DNA of 64,000 nucleotides from assembly GCA_003255745.1 (NCBI GenBank), contig KZ836026.1:45689-109688 (forward strand), written 5' to 3'. Below the pieces are notes generated by a model. The model made no database searches. It was given only the letters and a program-made list of their open reading frames with translations, and was not told the DNA's origin. The stretch comes from Paracoccus saliphilus. Its GTDB lineage: Bacteria > Pseudomonadota > Alphaproteobacteria > Rhodobacterales > Rhodobacteraceae. Below, piece by piece: positions 63,641 to 64,000 of the stretch. A program made the translations under genes and the position numbers. Numbering within the stretch: the first letter of the stretch is position 1; the number at the start of each line of letters is the position of its first letter.

Positions 63641-64000
63641 GCCGTGGTGACAAAAGGGATTTGCAGGGCGGTCTGATGGTGATCCAAATTGGTATCTGCA
63701 ACGGAGACCAGCTTGGCACGAGACCTGATGTCAGACGAGGAGTGGCCGTTTCACGAGTGCTTCCTCCTGGCGATCCGCGCCCCGAACGGGCGCAAATCCA
63801 CGAACCATCGGCTTGTTGTGGATGGGATTTTCTGGATCGCGCGGACGGAATCGCCGTGGCGGGACCTGCCGGAAGAGTTCGGCAAGTGGTCGCCTGTCCA
63901 TCGCCAGTTCCGGCGCTGGACGCTGGCAGTGCTCTGGGAGCAGATCATGGACGCCTTGAACGAAAGCGGGCTGGTCCCGGACGCGCTTCAGATGATCGAC
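63641..64000 (+). mobile_element. IS5/IS427-type insertion sequence, left part
   Basis: Begins just after CTAG with GGCCGTGGTGACAAAAGGGA, a left inverted-repeat-like sequence, then the transposase frame. IS5-family elements often target CTAG/YTAR. The right end is beyond the window. Confidence 0.6.
63713..64000 (+). CDS. IS5-family transposase (3' truncated by window)
   Basis: Reads from TTG 63713 (ACGGAGACC upstream) or ATG 63728: MSDEEWPFHECFLLAIRAPN, NHRLVVDGIFWIARTESPWR, DLPEEFGKWSPVHRQFRRWT, NESGLVPDALQMID. This is the N-terminal half of an IS427-group orfA-like transposase (DUF4096). The catalytic DDE portion is outside the window. No frameshift is visible. Confidence 0.88.
   Translation, partial: MARDLMSDEEWPFHECFLLAIRAPNGRKSTNHRLVVDGIFWIARTESPWRDLPEEFGKWSPVHRQFRRWTLAVLWEQIMDALNESGLVPDALQMID

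Overview
This 64 kb window is a high-GC chromosomal segment of an alphaproteobacterium of the Rhodobacterales, most likely Paracoccus or a close relative. The evidence is a CcrM (GANTC) methyltransferase, COQ9, an Fsr-type MFS protein, the flagellar order flgBC-fliEQ-flgFGAH-fliL opposite flgEKLI, CtrA-like sites (TTAA-N7-TTAAC) at flagellar promoters, and an IS5/IS427-type element at the right edge. Genes are tightly packed and many starts and stops overlap.

Layout. 1-9 kb holds housekeeping genes: COQ9, rpsU, an AsnC regulator divergent from ald, mscL, a DsbA-like thiol protein, a DciA-like protein, mutY followed by an AlkB-type membrane monooxygenase, ccrM and rnhB. 9-12.4 kb holds ureidoglycolate lyase, a GT90-type fusion protein and an MFS exporter, divergent from a GntR regulator. 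13.3-25.2 kb is an 11-gene minus-strand unit: a TRAP transporter (dctPQM), an IclR regulator, a FadB-like fusion, thiolase, two acyl-CoA dehydrogenases, a hotdog thioesterase, a crotonase and a CoA ligase. It resembles the pim dicarboxylate beta-oxidation operon of Rhodopseudomonas palustris, with its own importer and regulator. 25.3-28.3 kb encodes two cell-wall proteins (L,D-transpeptidase, extensin-like) and a Crp/Fnr regulator.

28.4-41.2 kb is a flagellar region: fliI, the rod/export operon flgB to fliL, a family-2 glycosyltransferase, then flgI-flgL-flgK-flgE and motB. 41.3-49.7 kb is a Liv-type ABC importer with two acyl-adenylate family proteins, divergent from a hybrid histidine kinase and an OmpR-type response regulator (49.9-52.5 kb). 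52.7-57.5 kb holds an aldehyde dehydrogenase, a 1-Cys peroxiredoxin and three glycosyltransferases. 57.5-62 kb holds pnp, rpsO, a membrane-anchored RTX protein, rpmJ and tRNA-Val(GAC). 62-64 kb holds an N-formylglutamate amidohydrolase-like protein, an NfeD-like protein, a NUDIX hydrolase and a transposase cut by the window end.

Most unusual signals. A perfect CtrA box, tandem 22-bp-phased repeats and a 37-nt element shared with the rpsO-pnp gap all lie in the convergent alkB-ccrM intergenic region, where no gene starts. Three GANTC sites sit just upstream of ccrM. In the catabolic unit, both acyl-CoA dehydrogenases lack the usual catalytic Glu motif and the crotonase lacks both hydratase glutamates.
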